Source: Nematostella vectensis
Taxonomy: Eukaryota; Cnidaria; Anthozoa; Actiniaria; Edwardsiidae
NCBI RefSeq assembly: GCF_932526225.1
Contig: NC_064035.1
Location: forward strand, 9,845,296-9,909,295
DNA: 64,000 nucleotides
Reading direction: 5' to 3'
Position 1 is the first letter of the stretch; the number at the start of each line of letters is the position of its first letter. The translations under genes were made by a program, and so were the position numbers. Under the pieces are notes generated by a model, which had not been told where the DNA came from, did no database searches, and was given only the letters and a program-made list of their open reading frames with translations. Positions 46,801-58,500 of this stretch are shown piece after piece.

Positions 46801-47094
46801 CGGTCTCAATCTTTCGGATAAAAGTTCATGTGCAGCTCTACACATATGCTTTACCATTTTCTCTCCGGGCTCACCATTTTGTGCAGTAAAATCATTGTTT
46901 TGAATGTTTTTCACGGAATCAGTGGCTTTAACTTCCGGTGCACGATCCGCCATATTGTTTTCCTCGGTTGTCGGAATAAACTGTACTTGTGGATTATTTG
47001 TATTATTTTCAACGGTAACGGGCCTAGGAGTGGAAGAGTGCCTTGAACCTGTACGTCCAAATGAGCGTGAAAGTCTTCCTAGTAACTTACGCAT
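43871..47094 (-). CDS. MYD88: MyD88, death domain plus TIR adaptor
   Basis: Six exons: 47094-46590, 46329-46246, 44930-44889, 44810-44772, 44650-44375 and 44037-43871 (stop TAG). The sum is 1113 nt, 370 aa; GT-AG junctions close in phase, each intron being phase 1. Residues 1-80 are an unstructured, Ser/Asn-rich extension. Residues 83-165 are a death domain (HNWKELADLLGFNYDEILAF, then VEALIRLWEFRD). Three short exons encode the intermediate region. TIR spans about 227-366: box 1 YDAFVCY (231-237), box 2 RDILPG (266-271), and a box 3 with FIW (352-354) where FW is usual. MyD88 links Toll/IL-1-type receptors to IRAK kinases and NF-kB in the cytosol. Human MyD88 is 296 aa; most of the extra length is N-terminal. 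Confidence 0.95.
45720..45854. mobile_element. MITE family A, copy 3, in MYD88 intron 2
   Basis: The ends CAGAGGCGGATCTAGC and CTAGATTCGCTACTG and the interior GGCTCAGTGACAAAAGGG and TTTTTGGCAGCCCAAAGG match the other copies. AACTA occurs exactly on both sides (45715-45719 and 45855-45859), a 5-bp target duplication. Confidence 0.9.
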
Positions 47095-47601
47095 TGGAAA
47101 TGAAATAATGTTTGTCTGACAATGTTGTCGCTTTTGATGACTTCAAATCGTATGCGCATGAAGAGGCGCGCAAAGGATGTTGGGAAATTTCGCGAAATTA
47201 CTCGGGACGAAGGACGGTAGGTAGTATTTCTATGAAGGGAAGGAAAAACCTCGTGATTACGTTGTATTTTTTTTTTTTTTTTTTGCATTCTGTTTTGAAA
47301 AACCAAGGTTAGGTTCAACACGACGTAATTTTCTAGCTTTATACTCAAGTGAAATGACGCGTACGTGATTTTTCTTCATCTTATGCTTTCTTTCCATATA
47401 GCAAGCAGATTTTTCTTCGTCGGGCGGGTGCGAATCCGAAAAAAGTGGACTTCTGATAAGTTCTGATAAAAATCTGACTACCGGGACGTTAGCGGATCTG
47501 GCTAAGAAAAATTGACTTTTAGCTCGTCGTGTTTGAAGCGTGTTCATATACTCAACTAATGTTTTTTTCATAAACGCAGGTTCGACATGCAACTACATTA
47601 A

Positions 47602-48605
47602 CCCATTGACTCCTGGCTTTTTTTGAGCTGAATTTACAAAAAAACAGACTGAAAAAAGATACCTTCCCCCCCTATTCTGAGTTTTATACAGCCCGTCAAA
47701 GTCAAACACAGCTGCACCTAGTCAGCGGTATCCAAGCTTTCTAACAGTGCTTTGCGGTCCCCCACTTTTAATCCCTCGTCCTTGTGCTAAAGCCAGCACA
47801 AGTTGATGGTTGCTTGTACTTTTCATCAAAAATACAGCTATGAGCATATTAGGAGAGTGTCTCAGGACATCATGAAGTCTTTTGGGGCATAATTGAGTGC
47901 TTTGCTTATGGATATTTGCAAGCAAAGGTGGATTCATGATGATTTTTTCTTGTTTGGCTTTGCCCGGATGAGAAAATAATTTTCTAATGAATCACCACAG
48001 CTCTCCTAAATGCTGTCTTTTCTGAAACCAAATTGATTGCAAAATTGTTTACACTGCTCTTCTGGGTCTGTATGACCTGGAATTGATTTGTTTGGCTTCG
48101 GGGTGAAAAGACTTCTAAAAAAACCATCTGACTTTGGGGAGAGGAGTGTTGACTGGCCCTCCCCCCGTGAATTTTTCCCTGGATCTCCCAGAATGCTTTG
48201 CAATACGTAAAGACATCTTCGTGGTTGTACAAGCCTTCAAGGAGTGGACATTGTGTTTTGAGGCCATGGAAATGTACCTGGAGGATCAGAATAAAGGTAT
48301 CTATTTGTGTCTTGAGCTGTGTTTGCTGATCTCTCTCCATTGTGTGGTATTTTGAGCGTTTTATTGAGAGGGGTGATTCTGCTTTTCTCTCCTTGTTCGA
48401 TTTGAGATTTGTCAAAGAACCTGTGCTATTATTTGGCTTAAGAGTAGATGCCAACACCTTGGTTGGGTGCATATCTGCAAGACCATTTATCCCTTAGACT
48501 GATGCCTGAGTATCTTCATCTTGTTGTGTTTATTTTGCATTTATGAATTTTTTGGGTTGTGGGTACTTCCCAAAGCCGGTACAGGCCGGTTGAGGGGTCA
48601 ATGTG
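47602..48605. mobile_element. TTAA-flanked element (piggyBac-like), copy 2
   Basis: TTAA at 47598-47601 and 48606-48609 flank ends CCCATTGACTCC and GGGGTCAATGTG. The interior is shared with 31130-32722 in the same order but is shorter. A minus-strand open frame of about 160 codons inside has no transposase motif I can name. Confidence 0.8.
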
Positions 48606-49361
48606 TTAAGCAAGTAATTTTGGTATGGACTACTTTAGCCACAGCGTTAGGTAATATTTTAGAAGTTGCGCGGCTTGCGCTCAAATGTTGAAAGGAATAA
48701 ATTATTGTGTTTTCAAATAATTGCCCCGCAGGGTTTTGGCCCAGACGGCCAAAACCCGAGGAGGCATTATAAAAGCCCCCGCGTAAGGAGTTGATACCAG
48801 AAAAAATCTCAAACTGTCGTGATCTCGTACCAGAACAATGAATACAATACATCAAAAACTTTTTTCGTCTTTGATAAGACTTCTTCAGGGCAGACTGAAG
48901 AAGGTGAATCGTTACAAGCTTATTTACCATTTTTTGGCTGATTGTCAGCTCTTTGGCGTGGTTGCGAAAGGACTCATTATTAAGCTTTTTATCCATAGCG
49001 CGCGCTATTCTAGAAAATGCGCGTTTTTGTCAGTCTCGCGCGTTTTTGCGTCTCGCGCCACTATTCTGATGTAAATAAGCTTGTAACTGTGTACGCGCCT
49101 GTCATGGGCCTTTATATGACCATGGTGATGAAGAAAAAAATCATCTAACCCTCGGCCATATAAGCGACTCATCAGATTCACCGGAGGAAACAGCATTTAT
49201 CTGACAATTTAGAATATGATATATAGTTTTAGAATATGATGCTAAGTAATTATACATGTTCATTGCACAACTGTCAGTTAATGGTTAACTCGTAAAGTGA
49301 AACAACTGTGCAGATTAATGGGTTCCATGTTGAGGTTTATGTGATAAAGCAAAGGAGTATT

Positions 49362-49490
49362 GTGTAGTTCCAGAAAATAACCATACCCCCTATTGAGGGG
49401 GTCGAGGGTATGACTCCCCACCCCTCTGGAATTTCCAACCCTCTCAATGGGGGGGGGGGGGGGGGGTATGGGTATTTTCTGGAACTACAC
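49362..49490. mobile_element. 129-bp inverted-repeat element (GTGTAGTTCCAGAAAATA ends)
   Basis: GTGTAGTTCCAGAAAATAAC is mirrored by TATTTTCTGGAACTACAC. A second inner inverted repeat (CCCCTATTGAGGGG / CCCTCTCAATGGGGG) follows. ATT flanks both sides, a possible 3-bp target duplication. The poly-G near the right end is an expansion inside the arm. Confidence 0.82.
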
Positions 49491-50040
49491 ATTCGTACGC
49501 AACCGTCAAGCAGGATCTCACAACTGCTTTTCTCACCTTGAAGAAACAGCAAAATCTGCCTTAGAATGAAATCATTTTCCCGCAATAAAGAAACACACAT
49601 TTGCCCGACTTCCTTCTTTAAATTAATGTTACAAACATTAATAAAAACAAGTTATTTCAACTTTTGATAAGTATAGTTTTTGTGACTGAATTTGTTCCTG
49701 TTTTTGAATGTTCCAGCAAACTACAAATCGAACAATAATAATATGGAACCGAATCTATTTTCTTTTATAGAGACCTTAGGTAAAATATATAGCTGTTTCT
49801 TCATACTTTTTTTAACTGGTTATTTTTTAACGCTTAAAAGCGTTTTGTTGGTCGGTGCTATTTTGGTCATCTAACGCCGACCTAGAAAGAGTTGTTCGCT
49901 TAGTGGAGTTTGACTGGCGAAAAAAAATTGTTCGCTATTTGGAAGATGCAGATTTGTTCTATAAATGTTTTGCTGTAAATAGGTGTTGTATCGATGATAG
50001 ACACCGTCACTTTTTATGTCTCTCCATGTACTTTCATAAC

Positions 50041-50298
50041 GTTGATTGACAGTTGCTATAGTATCATATCCGGGTCATCAAAACATGGCTCTCTTTGTGC
50101 CTTGGTCCTCTCATACTCAATGTCGTTGATTGACAGTTGTTATGGTATCATATCTGGATCATCATAACATGGCTCTCTTTTTGCCTTGGAACTCTCATAC
50201 TCAATGACGTTGATTGAAAGGTGCCATGGTATCATATCCGAGTCATAATCTGTATCTCCTTGTACCACGTCCTCGACTGATTGGCGGTTGTCATGGTA
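50041..50298. repeat. 83-85 bp tandem repeat, about 3 copies
   Basis: GTTGATTGACAGTTG starts units at 50041, 50124 and 50209 with a diverged fourth near 50276. Each unit includes ATGGTATCATATC and CTCTCATACTCAATG. It lies just beyond the glycosyltransferase stop, probably in its 3' UTR or flank. Confidence 0.85.
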
Positions 50299-53200
50299 TT
50301 ATAATCGGGCCTCCTCGTACCAGTCTTGCTCACGTGAGTGGAACATGTGATATAAATGAGGAAGGCAGATTCTCTGCGGCTCTAGTCCTGCTGCTATCGC
50401 TCTACAAATGACAACATGTGATTCAGTCAGTGAACTTGCAGTATTTTCATTCCCATGATGCACATGGCATGTTTGCCTTTGGCATTTCGGGGGAAAAAAA
50501 AGCAGGCAAGCAAACGAAAAAACACAAAAGTAAACAAAACAAAAAACCAGCAAGCAAGCAAATGACTAAATAATAATTATTAGTGTAAAAGTAGCAAAGC
50601 CCATTTACCTGTCCATAATTTCCCAATCCTCGCCTCCCCACTTGTGTTTAAACTCAACCTCATTCATGCCACCAATTCGGTCCCAGTCCGTTTTGTAGAT
50701 GCCCAGTAGGCCGTATCCGAGCGTGTCCCAGCCTCCCTGAGGGTACTGGGGCGAGTAGCCGCATTTGAGTTTGACTAGCTTAGGGACGAAGAGTGTGAGT
50801 CCTTCCAGAGTATGCTACAAACGAGAGAATCAGTTAAACAGTCTCTGTCAGCAGCCATCTTGTCATCCTAGCAAAGTACCAAGTGCGAAAAAGCATCCAT
50901 TCCCATCGGATGAATTAGGGAAGCTATAAATGCGATATTTTTTTATTGAATTTTGCAAATTAAGTATTAAACTTTGTTTTTAGATGGTCATTTCGGGATT
51001 TTAATAATAATGTGCCATCCAATATCAAAGCAAAAATGTGGCTGACAACGGCACTTTGATGCGCAGTGACGTCAAAGTTAGCTGGATCCATAGACTTTGA
51101 CCACGCTAGAGCACTTACAGTTCTACTAGAGTTCATGCACCATTTATCTACACTAGCAGAAAAATAGGAGCTTAAATGAATCACCTTTCTGATTGCGTCG
51201 AAAATGTCCGCGGGTAGTTTGAGATGTAGATCCATTGTGAAGACGATGCTGTGGGGGTCCTGTTTAAGATCATGTTTTAGTGCTGTTCTTATCTGGGAGA
51301 TAGGTATGTGGCATGAAAAATCACATGAACAACAGTGTAGAGCTAAAACGCGTGTGAAAATCACACGAACGACAGTATAGAGTTTACACGCGTGTGGCAA
51401 TCACACGAATGACAGTGTAGCGCTTTCACGCATGTGAAAATCACACGGACGACAGTGTAGCGCTTTCACGCATGTGAAAATCACACGGACGACAGTGTAG
51501 CGGTTACACGCGTGTGAAAATTACACAAATGAAAGTGTAGCGTTTTCACGCATGTGAAAATCAAACGGACGACAGTGTAGCGCTTTCACGCATGTGAAAA
51601 TCACACGGACGACAGTTTAGAGCTTTCACGCGTGTGAAAATCACACGGACGACAGTTTAGAGCTAACACGGGTGTGAAAATCACACGGACGACAGTGTAG
51701 AGCTTACACACTTGTGAAAATCACTCGAACGACAGTCGACACGAAGGAACGACAGAAGGCGTTATTTTAACACGTGGTAAACATTTTATGTCTCCCGCTT
51801 TCTTCTACATCTAGCCTCTTTGATAGTGATGAAATGTGATGAAATGCCTTTAGGCTTCCGTAGTGATACCTTGATTAAAGCTGCACCCTCGTTGAGAGCT
51901 TGGGTCTTGTAAAACGGGCCTTTCTTTTTGATAAGGAAATACCTTAAAAATGAAAGCACATCAGGATTTACGGCCACAACACTGACATTGCAATAACAAT
52001 GGTTGTCGGCAGAGAAGAAAGTAACAATTCGGCCTTATGCCTACGCGCTCGCCTTGTCAACATGAATGTCCGCCAGCTTACCTATCACTGATTCCGCTGT
52101 TCTCAAGCATCCTTCTCATGTCTATATCTGTGCTGTTAAAATCAATGACGACCAAGTAGAAATTCCTCTCGATCCCACTGTGGTAGAGCTGTTAGAACAA
52201 TCATTGGCAAAAATGAGATGGTCTCTGCTACTAAACAAAAGAAACAAGAAGAACCGTAAATCTGAATCAGACGTGACACTGCAAAACAATGTAAAGTTAA
52301 AAAATCGCGCGTGGGTAATGTTTTTTCTGCCTAAAAACTTGTAGTTCCCGGATGATTGCTCGAGAGCCTGGCAAACAAATATGCTGTGCGGCTCCGCTTT
52401 AAGGCAGTGCCTAAATCTATATATTAAATTTCACCTGGCTGAAACGTTGGCCTGTCCAGTGTACCTTTGATAGCTGCCTCACCAGGTCCGTGATCCATTT
52501 GCCTAGTACTAGCCTATCCAATGTACCTTTGATAGCTGCCTCACCAGGTCCGTGATCCATTTGCCTAGTACTAGCCTATCCAATGTACCTTTGATAGCTG
52601 CCTCACCAGGTCCGTAATCCATTTGCCTAGTACTAGCCTATCCAATGTACCTTTGATAGCTGCCTCACCAGGTCCGTGATCCATTTGCCATAGTTCATGA
52701 CTGGAAAAGAAAACAGCCAATGATTATGACACATAATATGCTCCTTTTGAGTTCATAGCTTCCATTTAAAACTTATAAGTTCCTCTATCATCTCCAAACA
52801 TCATTTAATACAAAAACAGGCCCTAATTCCAGACCGCAGTAGTTTAGAGATTTTGCGGAAGGAATTCGAAATTGATCAGGGAAATCGGTATTTTATATTT
52901 GCAAGAGGCTAATCACAGGGTGATGACGGGGTGCCCATCACGAATCACGGAGTTATTTTTCAGGCTTTCACGAATTACGAATTAAAAAGGAAGCTTTTAC
53001 GAATTTCGGTTTTAACTTTTGTTTTGCTCATGAATATATGATTTAATATACAGCTATTTGGAGACTGTGACTGCATTCAATGCAGTTTAAGCGAAAAATC
53101 TGTTTTATAGATCAACAACCTAAACAAAGGTCACCACGAATTTAGCAATGCGAAATCACGAAAGAAAAAATTACCCGGACCACGATTGACCCCCTGGGGG

Positions 53201-55508
53201 GAGGGGGGGGGGAAACTCTGATAAAAACAGACGGGGGTGATCGTCGGCAAAATCGATTTTAACCCTAAGGGATGGCACTTCGGGCGTGGTCAAAAGAATA
53301 TATTACCTCTAAGAGATAGCAAATTGGGCGTGGTCGAAGGATTTTTTTAAGAGATAGCAGAATCGGAGAAAAAAAACCCTTAGGAATAGCAATTGGTCGA
53401 ATTTTATACCATAAAAGATAAAAGAATTGAAAAAAAAAAGCGTTAAACACCCCCTTAGGAATAGCTGTTGGTCGAATTTCATACCCTTAACGACAGCAAA
53501 ATCGGAAAAATCCTTAAACCCCGTCTACTTTTCTGGAGAGTCCCCACCCGGGATGGAGTACTCGATCACCAGTCACGAAATTATTATGAGGCTTTTCACG
53601 GACACGAAAATACTCTTCACCACCCTGTAATCAATGATCAGTTTCCTGCAAACAACGCTAGCATTTCATCCGTGTTCAAATGAAAGTCAAACAATCGTTG
53701 TAGTTTTTTTGCGCTGCAGGAGGCATCAAAGATATGGGAAACTTGTATTACGATATGAAAAACCGGTATAACGATATGAGAAACCGGTATTACGATATGA
53801 AAAAACCGGTATTACGATATGAGAAACCAGTATTACGATATGAGAAACTGGTATTACGATATGAGAAACCGGTATTACGATATGAGAAACCGGTATTACG
53901 ATATAAGAAACCGGTATTACGATTTGCCAACACAGTTGTTTCACGAAAATAATGAGTATCATTTAATTTAATGATTGTTTACCTGTGATAACCATATAGA
54001 CGTTGACGTCCTGTCTCCAATCAAACCCGCTCGGGGAGCACAGTTTACTTTCGCTATCCTTTCGATATACATGCTCGGATAGACGCATAGCTTGTCCTGA
54101 AGGAATACCAGACAATTTTGGGTAAGTGCCAATATAGTAATTCCAGGGTAAGACTGTATCATTGGCAATGTCGTTTAAAGAAGATTACCTGAGCTTTTCT
54201 CCATCAGCTCCTGACAAGAATTCAAATTGATAAATTAGAACCTTCTCTATAAAAGCATTACCACAATAAACTAAAAGGCCTACAGAAATCTTGAAAACAT
54301 CTTCAGCAAAGACAACAAGACAACATATGTAAAAATTGGGTACTATTCATTAATAGCATAGTACCATTTCAAGAAGATATCTGCGCCCAGCCTCGTGGTG
54401 TTCCCTTGATTCAAGTTGAATCAGTTCGACCAGCTCGTACGTATCCCTGTAAAAAAAAAGAAAGCAAGATGATAATGATGATGATGGAAGATGATGACAA
54501 CGAATTCGGAACATGATGATGTTGATGATAATAATGGTGATAATAATGAGTAAATATGATACTGATAATGATGTTGAGCAATTAGTAGTGTGGAGATTGT
54601 ATTTAATGCGGTTAATCATTATGTTGCAAACGTATTTCTTTAAAGGGAAGGATACTTACCCTTTCCGTCGCTTCAGTGCTTCCATATACTCAGTAACTAC
54701 TTCGCGCGCTTCCTGTAAGATAAAGGGGGAGCTAAGTTCCTGTGCTGGGGACGCTGCCTTCTATTAGTTTTTCTGGTGGAAACTAGAAGAAAAGCATTTT
54801 GGTTCTAAATTTCCTCCATGCATCATTGATAATGTTTATTTAGAAGACAAAAGAGAGGGAAGTCTAAAAAAAGGCTAAAGATTTTTTTGTCTTCTAAATT
54901 CTTCCCTTTCCAAAGCAAAGCAATATGTGTGAAAAATCCTTATTTCACAGTCTATCGAGGTCAATGACGTTTGAACTGTGGACACAACCATCTGTTCTCT
55001 AAAAGGTAGAAATAACGACTTGGTCAAGTGAGAGTAATCTATCACTCAATCCAGTCAAGACCAAGGTGACACTTCTCTCAACACCACAGCTGGCCCGTGT
55101 GCATGTCTTACATCAAGGAAACCTGACTGTAGATGCCATTATTAAATTAGGTTGGCTTCCAATTAGGGAGCCGCAAGACTATCATATGGCCAATGCTGCC
55201 TATCAAGCAGTTACTAGTAACTTACGGCCAGAGCATCTGAAACTAGAACGTTATATTCCCACTAGAACGCTCCACCCTAGTAGTGAGTTCAGATTAACCA
55301 CATCCTATGTCCCAGACATAGATATCACGCTTCAAGGCTGTTCAACACCTTACCATCCACAGTCAGGCCCAGCAGGGACAAACATGATTTTCGCCGTTCA
55401 TGTAAAGCGCACTTTGTAGCGCAAGCAAGGACCAGACTGGCACATCAATAATTTGTCCCTTTAATCGATGTTTTTCTGCTTATATATCCATAGTAGTCAT
55501 AATCATAG

Positions 55509-55539
<31 letters not shown>

Positions 55540-58500
55540 ATAGTATTTTCAGTGTAACATAGAAGAACCAATTTCCATTGAAATGTTATTAAACTTTTAT
55601 TATTATTATATTATTATTATAAGGACTGTTTTGTTTTGAACTGTGAAACCTAATAAGACTGTTTTAAAATCATTAAAACAATTCGGTAGTGTGTTTGGAT
55701 GTCTACAAAACATCTCCCCCTATTGTCATATATCATGTGGCGGTGTGTGTAGATGTCTCCAGGTCCTCTCCCTCTATTGTCTATATCATGTGGCGGTGTG
55801 TTTGGATGTCTCCAGCCCATCTCCCCCTATTGTCTTATATCATGTGGCGGGTGAGTTTGGATGTCTCCAGCCCCTCTCCCCCTATTGTCTTATATCATGT
55901 GGCGGGTGAGTTTGGATGTCTCCAGCCCCTCTCCCCCTATTGTCTTATATCATGTGGCGGGTGTGTTTGGATGTCTCCAGCCCCTCTCCCCCTATTGTCT
56001 TATATCATGTGGCGGTGTGTTTGGATGTCTCCAGCCTATCTCCCCCTATTGTCTTATATCATGTGGCGGTGTGTTTGGATGTCTCCAGCCCCTCTCCCCC
56101 TATTGTCTTATATCATGTGGCGGTGTGTGTAGATGTCTCCAGCCCCTCTCCCCCTATTGTCTTATATTATGTGGCGGTGTGTGTAGATGTCTCCAGCCCA
56201 TCTCCCCCTATTGTCTTATATCATGTGGTGGTGTGTTCGGATGTCTCCAGCCCCTCTCCCAGTATTGTCTTATATTATGTGGCGGTGTGTGTAGATGTCT
56301 CCAGCCCATCTCCCCCTATTGTCTTATATCATGTGGTGGTGTGTTCGGATGTCTCCAGCCCCTCTCCCAGTATTGTCTTATATTATGTGGCGGGTGTGTT
56401 TGGATGTCTCCAGCCCCTCTCCCCCTATTGTCTTATATCATGTGGCGGGTGTGTTTGGATGTCTCCAGCCCCTCTCCCCCTATTGTCTTATATCATGTGG
56501 CGGGTGTGTTTGGATGTCTCCAGCCCCTCTCCCCCTATTGTCTTATATTATGTGGTAGTGTGTTTGGATGTCTCCAGCCCCTCTCCCCCTATTGTCTTAT
56601 ATCATGTGGTGGTGTGTGGGGATGTCTCCAGCCCCTCTCCCCCTATTGTCTTATATCATGTGGCGGTGTGTGGGGATGTCTCCAGCCCCTCTCCCCTTAT
56701 TGTCTTATATCATGTGGCGGTGTGTGGGAATGTCTCCAGCCCCTCTCACCCTATTGTCTTATATCATGTGGTGGTGTGTGGGGATGTCTCCAGCCCCTCT
56801 CCCCCTATTGTCTTATATCATGTGGTGGTGTGTGGGGATGCCTCCAGCCCCTCTCCCCCTATTGTCTTATATCATGTGGTGGTGTGTGGGGATGCCTCCA
56901 GCCCCTCTCACCCTATTGTCTTATATCATGTGGCGGGTGTGTTTGGATGTCTCCAGCCCCTCTCCCCCTATTGTCTTATATCATGTGGCGGTGTGTTTGG
57001 ATGTCTCCAGCCCCTCTCCCCCTATTGTCTTATATTATGTGGCGGTGTGTGTAGATGTCTCCAGCCCCTCTCCCCCTATTGTCTTATATTATGTGGCGGT
57101 GTGTGTAGATGTCTCCAGCCCATCTCCCCCTATTGTATTATATCATGTGGTGGTGTGTTCGGATGTCTCCAGCCCCTCTCCCCCTATTGTCTTATATCAT
57201 GTGGCGGGTGTGTTTGGATGTCTCCAGCCCCTCTCCCCCTATTGTCTTATATTATGTGGCGGTGTGTTTGGATGTCTCCAGCCCCTCTCCCCCTATTGTC
57301 TTATATCATGTGGCGGGTGTGTTTGGATGTCTCCAGCCCCTCTCACCCTATTGTCTTATATCATGTGGCGGTGTGTTTGGATGTCTCCAGCCCCTCTCCC
57401 CCTATTGTGTTATATCATGTGGCGGTGTGTTTGGATGTCTCCAGCCCCTCTCCCCCTATTGTCTTATATCATGTGGCGGGTGTGTTTGGATGTCTCCAGC
57501 CCCTCTCCCCCTATTGTCTTATATTATGTGGCGGTGTGTTCGGATGTCTCCAGCCCCTCTCCCCCTATTGTCTTATATCATGTGGCGGTGTGTTTGGATG
57601 TCTCCAGCCCCTCTCCCCCTATTGTCTTATATCATGTGGCGGGTGTGTTCGGATGTCTACAGCCCATCTCCCCCTATTGTCCTATATCATGTGGCGGTGT
57701 GTGTATTCAGCCTCGTCTCTCTTTTATGCTATATTCTTTGGTGACATCTACCTTTTCTTGGATGACTTCATTCCCTATGCTGATGTCCTCAGGCCCATTC
57801 GACTTGTAAGCGTCTGTGTGATCGCTGGGATAAACCTTGGAATGGCGAATCTGCAGGAAAACATTCGTCTAAGAAAATAACTTATTCTTAGGGATTATTT
57901 TCTTTTCAATTTAGGGTATTTAATTATTAAGCAACAATAAAAATTAAATTAGATCTTTCCCGATTTCAGATGCGGTGGTTGAAATAAAATGATAGAATCA
58001 CGAGTATCAAGCATTGACACTTTTTGTGTTGCAGCGACTGCAAATATTGAGACTTTTTACTAGTTAATTTATTTGAGACAGAGAGAAACTTATACTACAT
58101 TTTCAAATTCTCGTCTGGGAATAGCGCATTGTCAATCATACCACCCTGACCAATCAATTTCCTTGCTGTGTGCAGTCAAATGGTTTATGACGCGACAGTG
58201 AAAACATGAAAGCCATCAATTGTGTTAGATGGTTGATTGACTACGCGCTACGCGCGAAAGGCAGTGACAGTCACGTGCAGGAGCTAGTTGATAAAGTGGT
58301 AGAATGGTCTTGTGATAATAGAGTCCAGCTAAACGCAGACAAGTGTAAAGAACTCAGAATTTCTTTCGCCAGACAGGAGAAAGATTTTACTCCGATAAGT
58401 ATAGAAGGTAAAGAGATAAAGGTGGTCACCAGTGTAAAGCTGCTGGGTCTTACGTTAACGAACAACTTAACTTGGAACGACCATGTTACTGAGGTCACGA

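Larger units (their letters stand above)
47095..50298. other. Intergenic stretch between MYD88 and the glycosyltransferase
   Basis: No gene found. It contains the TTAA-type element (47602-48605), an inverted-repeat element (49362-49490), and tandem repeats at 50041-50298. Short open frames around 49690-50050 match nothing I know. Confidence 0.5.

Noticed and set aside
49692-50049. Possible small membrane protein and adjoining frame
   Set aside because: No homology recognised, no supporting splice sites, AT-driven hydrophobicity only.
51313-51745. CRISPR-like array of 40-bp repeats
   Set aside because: No spacers: units are contiguous, and the context is a eukaryotic intron.
52066-52344. Plus-strand open frame that looks protein-like
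   Set aside because: It is the shadow of the minus-strand exon 52188-52082 (NFYLVVIDFNSTDID), which fits the glycosyltransferase and closes in phase.
53736-53962. Heptad-repeat peptide frames on both strands
   Set aside because: Caused by the 21-bp tandem repeat within an intron.
55916-57880. 654-codon open frame over the 54-bp minisatellite
   Set aside because: Frame exists only because 54 is a multiple of three; its end overlaps a real exon on the opposite strand and all frames show the same periodicity.
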